Shown here in pieces: positions 23,337 to 31,064 of a DNA stretch of 33,012 nucleotides. Position 1 is the stretch's first letter. Every line of letters begins with the position of its first letter. The notes below the pieces were generated by a model. That model searched no databases. It worked only from the letters and a program-made list of their open reading frames with translations, and was not told the DNA's origin. A program made the translations under genes and the position numbers. Origin of the DNA: CAZEYT01 sp964516295 (GTDB taxonomy: Bacteria > Verrucomicrobiota > Verrucomicrobiia > Chthoniobacterales > Terrimicrobiaceae); contig CAZEYT010000031.1 in assembly GCA_964516295.1 (NCBI GenBank), positions 1 through 33,012 on the forward strand, given 5' to 3'.

Positions 23337-24146
23337 ACTTTGCACCGCCGCAGGGCCAGGAAGCCCAACCCGGCGAGGGCCAGGAGGGTGAGCGAGTCGG
23401 GCTCCGGGGCAGTGGCGAAGTCGCTATTGTGGTTGAGGACCGCCCATGTCGATGTGATGCCGCCACCGGCCGAGACCGATTCCAAAAGCACATTGTTTCC
23501 GACGGTGACCCTGCCGATGATCGCGTTGCTGTCGGGCCCGCAAAACGACACGCGGGCGTTTGGATGGGTCGATTGGAAGGTGATGTTAAACCGGTTACGG
23601 CACCAGAGAAGCAGGCCAAGCCGTCGGACGTGAGATTGACGCTTGCATTCGGGGTACCGGTGAAATCGACCGCTCCGGTGAGTTCGAGCGAGCCCTGGCT
23701 ACCTTGGACATCGAGTGTGAAGTCGCCTTGGACGTTTACACTGTTGTCGAGAAAGGCGTCGGCATCGGTGCTCAGGTTTCCGAGGGTCGTGCCGTTTCGA
23801 ATCGCCAGCGAGCCGGAGCTGAGGGTGTCCGATCCCACGCGGAGGGTGCCGGCTCTCAGGACGGTCCCCCCGGTTAAGGTGTTTGTGCCCGTCAGCGAAA
23901 GCGAACCCACACCTTCTTTGACAACGTGGCCGTCGCCGGTGAGGTCGCCGGACTGGGTTGCCGTTCCCGAAGGCACATTTTGCTTGAGAGGGGTGTTCGG
24001 CGCCGATGTCGAGTAAGCCATCGTGCCATTTTCCCATCGGTATATTCGACCGTCTACTGCGCCGAGGCTGGACCTCCGGCAAGGCCCACGAGGGGCGCCA
24101 AAATGGAGACCGTGCGCGGGGTTTTTATGGCGGTCAAGATAGTCAC
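23333..24146 (-). pseudogene. Broken PEP-CTERM surface protein with autotransporter-type beta-strand repeat
   Basis: Parts of one exported protein appear in three frames. A signal-peptide-like stretch begins at a GTG at 24146 (ILTAIKTPRTVSILAPLVGL, then AGGPASAQ) and ends at a TAG at 24054. The middle segment in another frame holds an autotransporter-associated beta-strand repeat (SLSLTGTNTLTGGTVLRAGT, then LRVGSDTL). Near 23587 one base appears lost, moving the frame to the end segment, which carries a PEP-CTERM sorting signal (APEPDSLTLLALAGLGFLAL then RR). The intact protein would be only about 270 residues, short for this class, so internal repeats may also have been deleted. Probably non-functional. 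Confidence 0.75.
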
Positions 24147-24236
24147 TCGGCGCGGGATGGAAAGTCGCCAATCGGAAAAAGATCCCGACCCGGATTTCGC
24201 ACTCTTTGGTCGGCTTAAAAAAGTCACGCTCGGGGT

Positions 24237-24265
24237 TTGACAAGTTCGGGTCCGGCCTGCATTCT
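24237..24265 (+). promoter_or_regulatory. Sigma70-type promoter of rplM-rpsI
   Basis: A perfect -35, TTGACA (24237-24242), is followed after 17 bases by a weak -10, CATTCT (24260-24265). Transcription would begin near 24272, leaving a leader of under 20 bases before the rplM ATG at 24290, with no Shine-Dalgarno sequence in it. Confidence 0.6.
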
Positions 24266-24289
24266 TCCCGGTCCCTGACGATTTACCGA

Positions 24290-24712
24290 ATGAAAACATA
24301 CTCCGCAAAAACCGAAGAGGTGAAGCGCGCTTGGTGGGTGATTGACGCCGCCGGCCAGCCCCTCGGACGTGTGGCCGAGAAGGCCGCCAACATCCTTCGT
24401 GGCAAGAACAAGACGATTTTCACCCCGCATGTGGACACCGGAGACTTTGTCGTCGTGTTGAACGCCGCGAAGGTGACCATTGGTGGCAAGAAGGAAGTTG
24501 CCAAGACCTACATGAGCTTCTCGGGCTATGTCGGCGGACACAAATCGGAAACCTTCCGCGCCCGTCGCGAGCGCCGTCCGGAGCTTCTCATCGAACGCGC
24601 CGTCCGTGGCATGATCCCGCACAACCGCCTCGGTCGCTCCATCTACACCAAACTCAAAGTTTATCCCGGTGCGGAACATCCCCACACCGCGCAGAATCCG
24701 CAACCTGCCTGA
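24290..24712 (+). CDS. rplM: 50S ribosomal protein bL13 (uL13)
   Basis: Early-assembling large-subunit ribosomal protein, 140 residues. The family core is present: WWVIDAAGQPLGRVAEKAAN, then HVDTGDFVVVLNAAKV, GKKEVAKTYMSFSGYVGG, and RAVRGMIPHNRLGR, then KLKVYPGAEHPHTAQNP. The ATG at 24290 begins the conserved protein; an upstream start at 24206 would add unrelated residues and overlap the promoter. It is paired with rpsI, the usual arrangement in bacteria, 11 bases away. Confidence 0.97.
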   Translation: MKTYSAKTEEVKRAWWVIDAAGQPLGRVAEKAANILRGKNKTIFTPHVDTGDFVVVLNAAKVTIGGKKEVAKTYMSFSGYVGGHKSETFRARRERRPELLIERAVRGMIPHNRLGRSIYTKLKVYPGAEHPHTAQNPQPA

Positions 24713-24723
24713 ATTTTTTCCGA

Positions 24724-25119
24724 ATGAGCCAAGAAGATACCATCATCGCCACCGGCCGACGCAAATGCTCGGTCGCCAGCCTCCGCATGAACAAGGGGTC
24801 CGGAGCCATCAAAGTCAACGGCCGCGATTTCGTCGATTACTTCGGCAGCATCTCGCTCCAGAACCAGATTCTCCGTCCGCTGGAGATCGCAAATTCCGTC
24901 CACTCGTATGACGTCACGGTCAAGACCACCGGCGGCGGCATCAACGGTCAAGCCGGTGCTCTTCGCCTGGCGTTGAGCCGTGCGCTCATTCAAGTCGATG
25001 AGACGCTTCGCACGCCGCTCAAGCAGGAGGGTCTCCTCACCCGTGATCCCCGCATGAAGGAGCGCAAAAAGCCCGGTCAACCCGGAGCCCGCAAGCGCTT
25101 CCAGTTCTCCAAACGTTAA
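24724..25119 (+). CDS. rpsI: 30S ribosomal protein uS9
   Basis: Small-subunit ribosomal protein whose C-terminal tail reaches the P-site tRNA; 131 residues. TGRRKCSVASLRMNKGSGAI, DYFGSISLQNQI, TTGGGINGQAGALRLALSRAL and the ending KKPGQPGARKRFQFSKR are family features. The terminal Lys-Arg expected for P-site contact is present. Second gene of the rplM-rpsI operon, followed by a strong terminator. No Shine-Dalgarno sequence precedes the ATG. Confidence 0.97.
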   Translation: MSQEDTIIATGRRKCSVASLRMNKGSGAIKVNGRDFVDYFGSISLQNQILRPLEIANSVHSYDVTVKTTGGGINGQAGALRLALSRALIQVDETLRTPLKQEGLLTRDPRMKERKKPGQPGARKRFQFSKR

Positions 25120-25131
25120 TCTTTTGCCGCT

Positions 25132-25170
25132 CCCGAATACCGGCCAGACCGGTATTCGGGACGGTTTTTT
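25132..25170 (+). terminator. Rho-independent terminator of rplM-rpsI
   Basis: CCCGAATACCGG (25132-25143) and CCGGTATTCGGG (25149-25160) form a perfect 12-base stem with a five-base loop, followed after ACGG by six T residues (25165-25170). It stands 12 bases after the rpsI stop and ends 14 bases before the next start codon. Confidence 0.9.
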
Positions 25171-25184
25171 AGAAATCTCTGCCC

Positions 25185-25706
25185 GTGGCAGCGTTTTTTC
25201 GAAATCTTATCCTGTCGGTCCTCATGACCGGTGCAGTTTTCGCGGCGGACCCGGTTGAATTTTCCGTCGGGGAATTCTCGTTTGCCCGTCCCGCGGGGTG
25301 GCAGTGGATCGTTCCGTCCTCCCCGATGCGCAAAGCGCAATTGAATGTGGCCGGTGAAGCGGGCGTCGAGCCGGCCGAGGTGACGTTTTTTCATTTCGGC
25401 CCCGGCCAAGGCGGCACGGTTCAGGCCAATGTGGACCGTTGGTTCGGGCAATTTCAGAACGCCAAGTCCTCGCAAAACGTTGAGACTTTGGGAACCACGC
25501 GGGTGACGTTTGTCGAGTCGGCTGGAACGTTTCTGAGCGGGATGCCCGGAACACCGCCGACGCCGAAGGATGGTTTCGCCTTGCGCGGTGCGATTCTGGA
25601 AAGTCCTGGCGGTGATGTTTACGTGAAGATGACCGGTCCCGCGGCGATCATCAATGCGGCCTCCGCCGATTTCCGGAAGCTCGTCGTGGACGCAGCGTCC
25701 AAGTAA
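25185..25706 (+). CDS. Secreted protein of unknown function
   Basis: Predicted exported protein of 173 residues. The signal peptide (1-21, ending VFA|AD) requires the GTG start at 25185. The mature part has short beta-rich segments: FSVGEFSFARPAGWQW, SPMRKAQLNVAG, EVTFFHFGPGQGGTVQANVD, RWFGQFQNA and GALRGAILES-like strands. I recall similar proteins in Verrucomicrobia and Planctomycetes but know of no assigned function. No catalytic motif or lipobox is seen. It starts only 14 bases after the rpsI terminator, without a Shine-Dalgarno sequence, so its own promoter must lie inside or before the terminator, or it depends on read-through. The channel gene follows after 12 bases. Confidence 0.7.
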   Translation: MAAFFRNLILSVLMTGAVFAADPVEFSVGEFSFARPAGWQWIVPSSPMRKAQLNVAGEAGVEPAEVTFFHFGPGQGGTVQANVDRWFGQFQNAKSSQNVETLGTTRVTFVESAGTFLSGMPGTPPTPKDGFALRGAILESPGGDVYVKMTGPAAIINAASADFRKLVVDAASK

Positions 25707-25718
25707 GTTCTGCCCGGC

Positions 25719-26798
25719 ATGAGGACGGCCTGCATTTTCGTCCTGTTCTTCGCGAGCATTTTCTCTGCGGTGGCGGCACCACTGCGGATCGGCATCCATG
25801 ACAAACCGCCGTATGCCTTTCGGGACAGCCATGGGGAGTGGGACGGGCTGTCGGTCGCGCTCTGGAAGAACATGGCGGCGCTGGCGGAAGTGGAGATCGA
25901 GTTTGTCGAGATGCCGTTCGGGGAGATCATTCCGGCGGTCGCCGCAGGAACCCTCGATGGTGCAGCCGGGGAGTTCGAGGTGACGGTCGACAACGAGAAG
26001 CTGGTCGACTTCACGCAGCCGTTTCTTCGAACCAGCGTTGGAGTCGCGGTGTCCGGCGGGGCTTGGCATCCGGATTGGTGGGCGATTGCCTGTGATTTTT
26101 TCAACTGGACGTTGGTTCAGGTTCTGCTGGCGATCTTTGCGGGGATGTTTTTGGTGAGCCTGCTCATCTGGCATTTCGAACGGGAGCATCATGTCGGACA
26201 CTTCAAAGGTGGCCTCACCGGATTTGGCTCGGCGCTTTGGTTTTCCGCGGTGACGATGACGACGGTAGGCTATGGGGACAAGACACCTTCCACATTTGCC
26301 GGGCGGCTCGTGGCGTTCGTCTGGATGCTGGCCGGGCTTTTGTTGGTTGCGGCCTTCACGGCGGCGGTGGCGTCCAGCGTGGCAACGGCTCGGATCAATG
26401 AGTCGGTGAATCGTCCCGCCGACCTGAGCCGCTTCACCTGTGGTGTGCTGGAGGGATCGTATTCGGAGGCCCTTGTCCGCGCACAGGGATTGCGGGCACG
26501 GACGTTCCCGACCTATGAGGCGGCGCTTACGGCGATTTCGCAAGGGGGAGTTCAGGTCGTCATTGGAGATCGCATTTCGCTGAGATATCTTTCGAACGAA
26601 CTGATGGCGTCGGATCCGCCGGTCCGCGTGCGTCTTTTGGCGATGACGCTTCGGGAAGCGTTTGTTGCCGTCCCCCTTCGTCACGGCCTGCCTCAATACG
26701 AGGCGCTGAATCTGGCGCTTTTGAGAACAACGTCGTCGGATGCCTGGGCGGTAGCGCTCAACCGTTGGCTTGGCGCGGGGGCAGCTCCCGGCCATTGA
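25719..26798 (+). CDS. GluR0-like ligand-gated potassium channel (prokaryotic glutamate receptor type)
   Basis: Predicted inner-membrane receptor channel, 359 residues. A signal peptide (1-20) leads to lobe S1 of a solute-binding domain (21-118; LRIGIHDKPPYAF, DFTQPFLRTSVGVAVSG with R104). Then comes a first membrane helix (about 131-152), a pore helix and potassium selectivity filter TTVGYGD (181-187), a second helix (197-222) and lobe S2 (238-350; VVIGDRISLRY with D284). This split S1-M1-P-M2-S2 order is that of Synechocystis GluR0. R104 and D284 sit where amino-acid-binding proteins grip carboxyl and amino groups, so an amino acid ligand is plausible but unproven. The 3' end overlaps the convergent amidohydrolase gene by 41 bases. 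Confidence 0.9.
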   Translation: MRTACIFVLFFASIFSAVAAPLRIGIHDKPPYAFRDSHGEWDGLSVALWKNMAALAEVEIEFVEMPFGEIIPAVAAGTLDGAAGEFEVTVDNEKLVDFTQPFLRTSVGVAVSGGAWHPDWWAIACDFFNWTLVQVLLAIFAGMFLVSLLIWHFEREHHVGHFKGGLTGFGSALWFSAVTMTTVGYGDKTPSTFAGRLVAFVWMLAGLLLVAAFTAAVASSVATARINESVNRPADLSRFTCGVLEGSYSEALVRAQGLRARTFPTYEAALTAISQGGVQVVIGDRISLRYLSNELMASDPPVRVRLLAMTLREAFVAVPLRHGLPQYEALNLALLRTTSSDAWAVALNRWLGAGAAPGH

Positions 26799-27990
26799 CC
26801 ATCATCCACGGGACGTTCGCGGAGAAATCAAGAATCGCGGACAACGCAGCCTCCGAAGGGCCGCTGTAGGGAATCGCCATCAGGTCGGCCAAGGCTCCCG
26901 GCGAAATCTCGCCCAACTGCCCGGGGAGGCCGATGGCGCGTGCTCCGTTTCGCGTGACCATGTCGAGAATTTCGCCGTCGCGGAGAGACGAGTGTTTCCG
27001 ACGGACCATTCGCATTTCTGAAAAAAGATCGAGCGCTCGATTGCTTGCAAGGCTGTCGGTGCCGAGGCAAACATTGAAACCTTCGGCCCGGAAGCGTTCC
27101 ATGGGGAACGACGGACGTCGAAAGTAATCGTGGCAGCACGGGCAGTGGACGATGGAAAAATTGCGGCCACGGAGGAGTGCCCAATCCTGTTCATCAAGGA
27201 GATTCATGTGCGCAAGAATCGCCCCGTCCGGCAGGGCGTTCTCTCCAATCAAACGCGCAACCGGCGTAACGCCACCGGTATCGGACATGTTGCGTCCAAG
27301 ACGTGCAAGAAACTGGTGAAGCGGCCCCGCGGCTTCGCGAAACATAGCGATTTCCTCGTCGGATTCCGCCAAATGGGTCGTGAAGGGCATGCCGTATTTT
27401 TCACAACAAAATCGCGAGAGTTGATAAAGGGAAGCGGAGGTCGTGTAGGGCGCATGGGGAGAGAGGCCGAAACCACCCGGCCAGCTGGGGCGTTCGTCGA
27501 AAAAACTGAGCGCCCCGGCCACGACGTCCTCGGTATGAATGCGCGAGCGAATATCGAGCAGCTCGTAAAACCACCATGTGCGCAGCGGAGGTTGGGGGAG
27601 GCGGACCATGAGTTCCGGGAATGACTCGATATTCAAAACGGTGGTCGTGCCGTGACGGGCCAGTTCGGCAAACCCGTCGGAAATCGATTGCACGTAAGCA
27701 TCGTCAGTGAGCACCCGCTTCAGATCGTTGATGCGCTGGACCCATTTCGCAAAACTGGCATTGGGCAGAATGGCGCCACGCATCACGGTATAGTCGAGAT
27801 GACAATGGGCATTGATGAAGCCCGGCATAAGGATCGCTTCGCCCAAGTCCGTGGCCGCCGAGCCGTCCCAAGGTGCGACTTCAACAAAGCGCCCGTGCTC
27901 GATGCGGACCATGCCATTCTCCAGCGGGGGCGCCGAAACCGGCAAAACGAGGCGGGCTCGCAGGGTTTTCTTTTCCGAACAGTCTCTCAC
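26758..27990 (-). CDS. Amidohydrolase-superfamily deaminase or hydrolase (TRZ/ATZ/MtaD-like)
   Basis: Predicted cytoplasmic metal-dependent enzyme, 410 residues. The metal site is complete: H62 and H64 (PGFINAHCHLDY), H206 with E209 (TTHLAESDEE), H261 (LAHMNLLDEQDW) and D312 (CLGTDSLASN). VHCPCCHDYF replaces the usual VHCPSSN. This is the pattern of S-adenosylhomocysteine/methylthioadenosine or aminofutalosine deaminases, but the exact substrate cannot be read from sequence. The GTG at 27990 overlaps the preceding gene's stop as GTGA; longer starts up to 28314 are out-of-frame readings of that gene. It is the third gene after ruvA and the ATP-grasp-like gene, so it is likely translated together with them. 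Confidence 0.85.
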   Translation of the reverse strand: MRDCSEKKTLRARLVLPVSAPPLENGMVRIEHGRFVEVAPWDGSAATDLGEAILMPGFINAHCHLDYTVMRGAILPNASFAKWVQRINDLKRVLTDDAYVQSISDGFAELARHGTTTVLNIESFPELMVRLPQPPLRTWWFYELLDIRSRIHTEDVVAGALSFFDERPSWPGGFGLSPHAPYTTSASLYQLSRFCCEKYGMPFTTHLAESDEEIAMFREAAGPLHQFLARLGRNMSDTGGVTPVARLIGENALPDGAILAHMNLLDEQDWALLRGRNFSIVHCPCCHDYFRRPSFPMERFRAEGFNVCLGTDSLASNRALDLFSEMRMVRRKHSSLRDGEILDMVTRNGARAIGLPGQLGEISPGALADLMAIPYSGPSEAALSAILDFSANVPWMMVNGRELPPRQANG

Positions 27991-29291
27991 GCAGGAAGTC
28001 CGGTCGGCGCGAGGATGGCGTCGCGCATGCCGTGGAGGAGTTTTTTGTCGTCCGGGCAAATCGTGGCCAAGGCCCCGCCGCATGAGACCGACTTCTCCTC
28101 CACGAAGAAATACGGGCACAGGCGTACCCTTCCGCGCATCGTGGCTGTAGTGTCCATACCCGGCATCCAATAATCGGCCGTGACGAGCCGCCCGGCATGA
28201 AACTCCTGCAAGATGTGGGGTTGGTTTGGGAAGTCGGCAAGGGCCGCGTCCAAGGCGGTCTTCCACTCGCGCTGGGGGAGATCGGAAGCCACGATGACCC
28301 CGCGTGAGCCCCACGCCCGCTCCGAGAATCCACTGATCTTGAGAACAAAATTCCGACGCTTCTGGCTGAAGCCGGCGACTTCATCCCACGTGTGCGCCTC
28401 CATGCGCGGCAGCACCGCATGGCGCGGCAGAGGCTCGGGATCGACCAGCCAGGTGTAGGGAATTACCTTTTGCAAAGCCTGTTGGGCGCGTTCCCCCAGC
28501 TCGCGCCGCCAAAATTCCTCCAGCGGTTTGAGCCAAAAAAGGGCGAACCAAAGTTTTTCCTCCAGGGCCGGTTTGAAGGGCGGCGTAACCTTCACGGCCC
28601 GGCTTGCGGATTTCTCCAAGAGCTGGGTCGCACACGGGACATTCGCCAGATCAAAGTGCTCGAAGAATCGATAGATATTTGACGTCCAGTCGTCGCGGGG
28701 GGAGACATCGAGCACCCGCCACGAAAGGCCGCCCGTCGAGCGGGCGTTGAGCGTTTGTGCCAGCCATTCCATTTCGGGTCGATAGGTTGCCGCCTCCTCG
28801 GAGATGACGATATCCCCGCCGGGAAGAATGCGCGAAAAGCCGTCCAGCATTCCTGCGGCTCCGCCGAGAACGGGGAGGCCGAGACCTTCGTATCGTTTGT
28901 TCAGCCAAGCAGTGAGTCCGATGCCGCCGGGAACGCTGTCAATTTCGGCAATCGTGAATCCGTCGTCGGTGAGAACAAGATCGGGTCGGATCACGCGGGG
29001 GATATCCCCGGCGATGCCGTGTTCATGTTGAAAAGCGATCAAATCCTGCGGTTTGCCGCGGTCGAGGAGCTCGGCGATCCAGGACGGCTGGCGGCCTTTG
29101 ACGCTCTGACGGTAAAGCAAATCGCAGGCTCTGAGGAAGAGCATGAGCCGGTAACCGAGCTTCTCGATTTCCTCGCCAAGCTTCGCATCCAACGCAAATG
29201 GCGTCGTGGCGATCCGCCAGTCTTTTTCATGAAAAAGCCCGCCATCGGGCAACGAAACATGGACCGCTCGGGCGGTTTCGAGCGGCGTCAT
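27987..29291 (-). CDS. ATP-grasp-like protein of unknown function
   Basis: Predicted ligase-type protein of 434 residues. Several segments recall circularly permuted ATP-grasp enzymes related to glutathionylspermidine synthase: RPDLVLTDDG (102-111) with AEIDSVPGGIG (115-125), NFVLKISGFSE (314-324, K318), SRGVIV (329-334), ILQEFHAGRLV (360-370) and RVRLCPYFFVEE (388-399). ATP-grasp enzymes join a carboxylate to an amine or thiol through an acyl phosphate. No substrate domain is recognised. No signal peptide is seen. Its ATG overlaps the ruvA stop (ATGA) and its stop overlaps the amidohydrolase start (GTGA), a sign of tight coupling. The assignment rests on motif resemblance only. Confidence 0.65.
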   Translation of the reverse strand: MTPLETARAVHVSLPDGGLFHEKDWRIATTPFALDAKLGEEIEKLGYRLMLFLRACDLLYRQSVKGRQPSWIAELLDRGKPQDLIAFQHEHGIAGDIPRVIRPDLVLTDDGFTIAEIDSVPGGIGLTAWLNKRYEGLGLPVLGGAAGMLDGFSRILPGGDIVISEEAATYRPEMEWLAQTLNARSTGGLSWRVLDVSPRDDWTSNIYRFFEHFDLANVPCATQLLEKSASRAVKVTPPFKPALEEKLWFALFWLKPLEEFWRRELGERAQQALQKVIPYTWLVDPEPLPRHAVLPRMEAHTWDEVAGFSQKRRNFVLKISGFSERAWGSRGVIVASDLPQREWKTALDAALADFPNQPHILQEFHAGRLVTADYWMPGMDTTATMRGRVRLCPYFFVEEKSVSCGGALATICPDDKKLLHGMRDAILAPTGLPA

Positions 29292-29890
29292 GAGAGAATC
29301 TTGAGAGCCTGCCGGATCAATTCTTCGGCGGTCGGTGGTTGGTCCGAGAGTTGGATCACGCGCTGGATGGCCTTATGGGCTTCGACCTGCTTGTAGCCGA
29401 GGGAAATGAGGGCGAGCACGGCATCGTGAAGGCGGGCATCGCCGGCGGGGGCGTTCTTGGCGCTCGAGGCTTCCCACTCGGCGGCCACACCGACTTTGTC
29501 CTTGAGTTCCAGAACCATGCGCTCGGCTGTCTTTTTGCCCACACCGCTGATTTTGGAGATTGCTCCGATGTCACCGGCCACGACAGCCGACTTGAACATC
29601 TCGACTGACATCCCGCTGAGAACAGAGAGGGCCATTTTGGGACCGACCCCGGATACGTGGTTCATCAGAAGACGGAACAGGTCGCGTTCTCCGGCGGAAG
29701 AAAAACCGTAGAGCACATGCGCGTCTTCGCGGACAGTGAGGTGGGTGAGAATTTTTACGGGACTGCCGGGAGCGGGAAGGCGCTCGAAACTTGATAGCGG
29801 GATCATCACCTGATAACCCACGCCATGGACGTTGAGTACGATCTGCGTAGGCAGGGCTTCGGCGAGAATTCCCTCTAGAAAAGCGATCAT
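29288..29890 (-). CDS. ruvA: Holliday junction DNA helicase subunit RuvA
   Basis: Tetrameric DNA-binding protein that holds Holliday junctions for the RuvB motor; 200 residues. The N-terminal OB-fold begins MIAFLEGILAEALPTQIVLN. The two helix-hairpin-helix motifs are in LLMNHVSGVGPKMALSVLSG and AISKISGVGKKTAERMVLEL. The C-terminal RuvB-binding domain is LHDAVLALISLGYKQVEAHK. The ATG at 29890 gives the universal MIAF start; a start at 29929 is rejected. Neither ruvB nor ruvC is adjacent. Its start codon overlaps, on the opposite strand, that of the divergent gene at 29889. Confidence 0.96.
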   Translation of the reverse strand: MIAFLEGILAEALPTQIVLNVHGVGYQVMIPLSSFERLPAPGSPVKILTHLTVREDAHVLYGFSSAGERDLFRLLMNHVSGVGPKMALSVLSGMSVEMFKSAVVAGDIGAISKISGVGKKTAERMVLELKDKVGVAAEWEASSAKNAPAGDARLHDAVLALISLGYKQVEAHKAIQRVIQLSDQPPTAEELIRQALKILS

Positions 29891-30503
29891 GTTAGCAGGC
29901 ACCCATACCAGAGACCGGAGAAAACTCAAATGCGCACTGGCCCTGGTGCTGGCCTCGGCGGGTTGGTCGTTTTGTGCCGAGCCGGTCTGGCTCCTGCTGC
30001 CGGAGCCGTCGTTTATGGATCATGAAATCCGGCGGCCGGTGGCGGGATCGGAGCGGACAATTGTGACGGTGGCGCGCGAGGTCGACGGGGAGGTTGTGCC
30101 GCTGACCCGAGAGCAAAAGCGCGGCATCCCGGGCACGTTCGACAAGATCGCGGGAGAAGCGGAAAAGAATGCTTCGGCCTTGCTGGCCACGATGGAGCCG
30201 GAACTCGTGCGCGACCGCCGGGGTGTGATCGAGTATGCGGTGATCCAGTCGGACAATCACCGCACAGCCTCGACGGTTTTCGCGCCGGACTTCGGTGAGA
30301 AATTCGCAGAAACCATCGGGCCGGAACTTTTCGTGGCGATCCCAAACCGCTTTCAAGTCTTTGTTTTCTCGCGGCAGGATCTGGCGCACCTGCGCATGGG
30401 GGAGGCGATTATTTCGGGCTATCTTTCATCGAACTATCCGGTGAGCCGGGAGATTTTTGAGTGGAGAAATGGCCGGTTGCGCTCTCTGGGGCTTTACCGC
30501 TAG
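29889..30503 (+). CDS. Exported protein of unknown function
   Basis: Predicted exported protein of 204 residues. A long basic start (MLAGTHTRDRRKLK) precedes a hydrophobic core (CALALVLASAGWSFCA), so the signal peptide ends near residue 30. The mature part contains SERTIVTVAREVDGEVVPLT and IGPELFVAIPNRFQVFVFSR, but matches no family I recognise. The ATG overlaps the divergent ruvA ATG (shared CATG), leaving no untranslated region unless the true start is further in. No better start codon preserves the signal peptide. It is followed 12 bases later by hpt and may be co-transcribed. Confidence 0.65.
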   Translation: MLAGTHTRDRRKLKCALALVLASAGWSFCAEPVWLLLPEPSFMDHEIRRPVAGSERTIVTVAREVDGEVVPLTREQKRGIPGTFDKIAGEAEKNASALLATMEPELVRDRRGVIEYAVIQSDNHRTASTVFAPDFGEKFAETIGPELFVAIPNRFQVFVFSRQDLAHLRMGEAIISGYLSSNYPVSREIFEWRNGRLRSLGLYR

Positions 30504-30515
30504 CCTGCGGCGGTC

Positions 30516-31064
30516 ATGTTCTCCGATATCGGAAAAATCCTCTATCACGAGTCCACGATCCTGAGTCGCCTGGATGAGTTGGCGGCTGTGATCACCGAGG
30601 ATTATCGCGACAAAGATCTCACGGTCATCGCGATCCTGAACGGAAGTTTCATTTTTATGGCCGACCTTCTGCGTCGCATTCCGTTGCCGCTGCAGCTCGA
30701 TTGCTGGAGCGTGTCGAGCTATCAGGGCACCAAGACGAGCGGGCAGGTGAATTTCCGCCAAACCCAGCTCGCCGACGTCCGGGGCCGGCATGTTTTGATC
30801 TTGGACGATATCCTTGACAGCGGGCTCACGCTGCATGCAATCAAGGAACGGCTCGCGGCGGAGTCCGGGGCGGAGAGTCTCCGGGTTTGCGTATTGCTGC
30901 GCAAAGCGGTGGAGCGCGTGCGCGCGGTCGATGCGGATTATGTCGGGTTCGACATCCCCAACGAATTCGTCGTCGGTTACGGGCTTGATTACAACGAACA
31001 GTATCGAAATCTCCCGTTCATCGGCGTCCTCAACGAAGATGGCATCCGGCGCTACGCGCGCTGA
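30516..31064 (+). CDS. hpt: Hypoxanthine phosphoribosyltransferase
   Basis: Purine salvage enzyme converting hypoxanthine (and often guanine) with PRPP to IMP (or GMP); 182 residues. The PRPP-binding loop HVLILDDILDSGLT spans 92-105. AILNGSFIFMADLLRRI, SVSSYQGTKTSGQV and the purine-contacting DYVGFDIPNEFVVGYGLDY are family signatures. The stop codon directly abuts that of the convergent queD with no bases between. No Shine-Dalgarno sequence precedes the ATG. Confidence 0.95.
   Translation: MFSDIGKILYHESTILSRLDELAAVITEDYRDKDLTVIAILNGSFIFMADLLRRIPLPLQLDCWSVSSYQGTKTSGQVNFRQTQLADVRGRHVLILDDILDSGLTLHAIKERLAAESGAESLRVCVLLRKAVERVRAVDADYVGFDIPNEFVVGYGLDYNEQYRNLPFIGVLNEDGIRRYAR

Noticed and set aside
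25116..26795. Open frame of about 560 codons antisense to the secreted protein and channel genes
   Set aside because: It spans two genes with signal peptides and, in one, a potassium filter, and is extremely rich in Arg and His with no domain.
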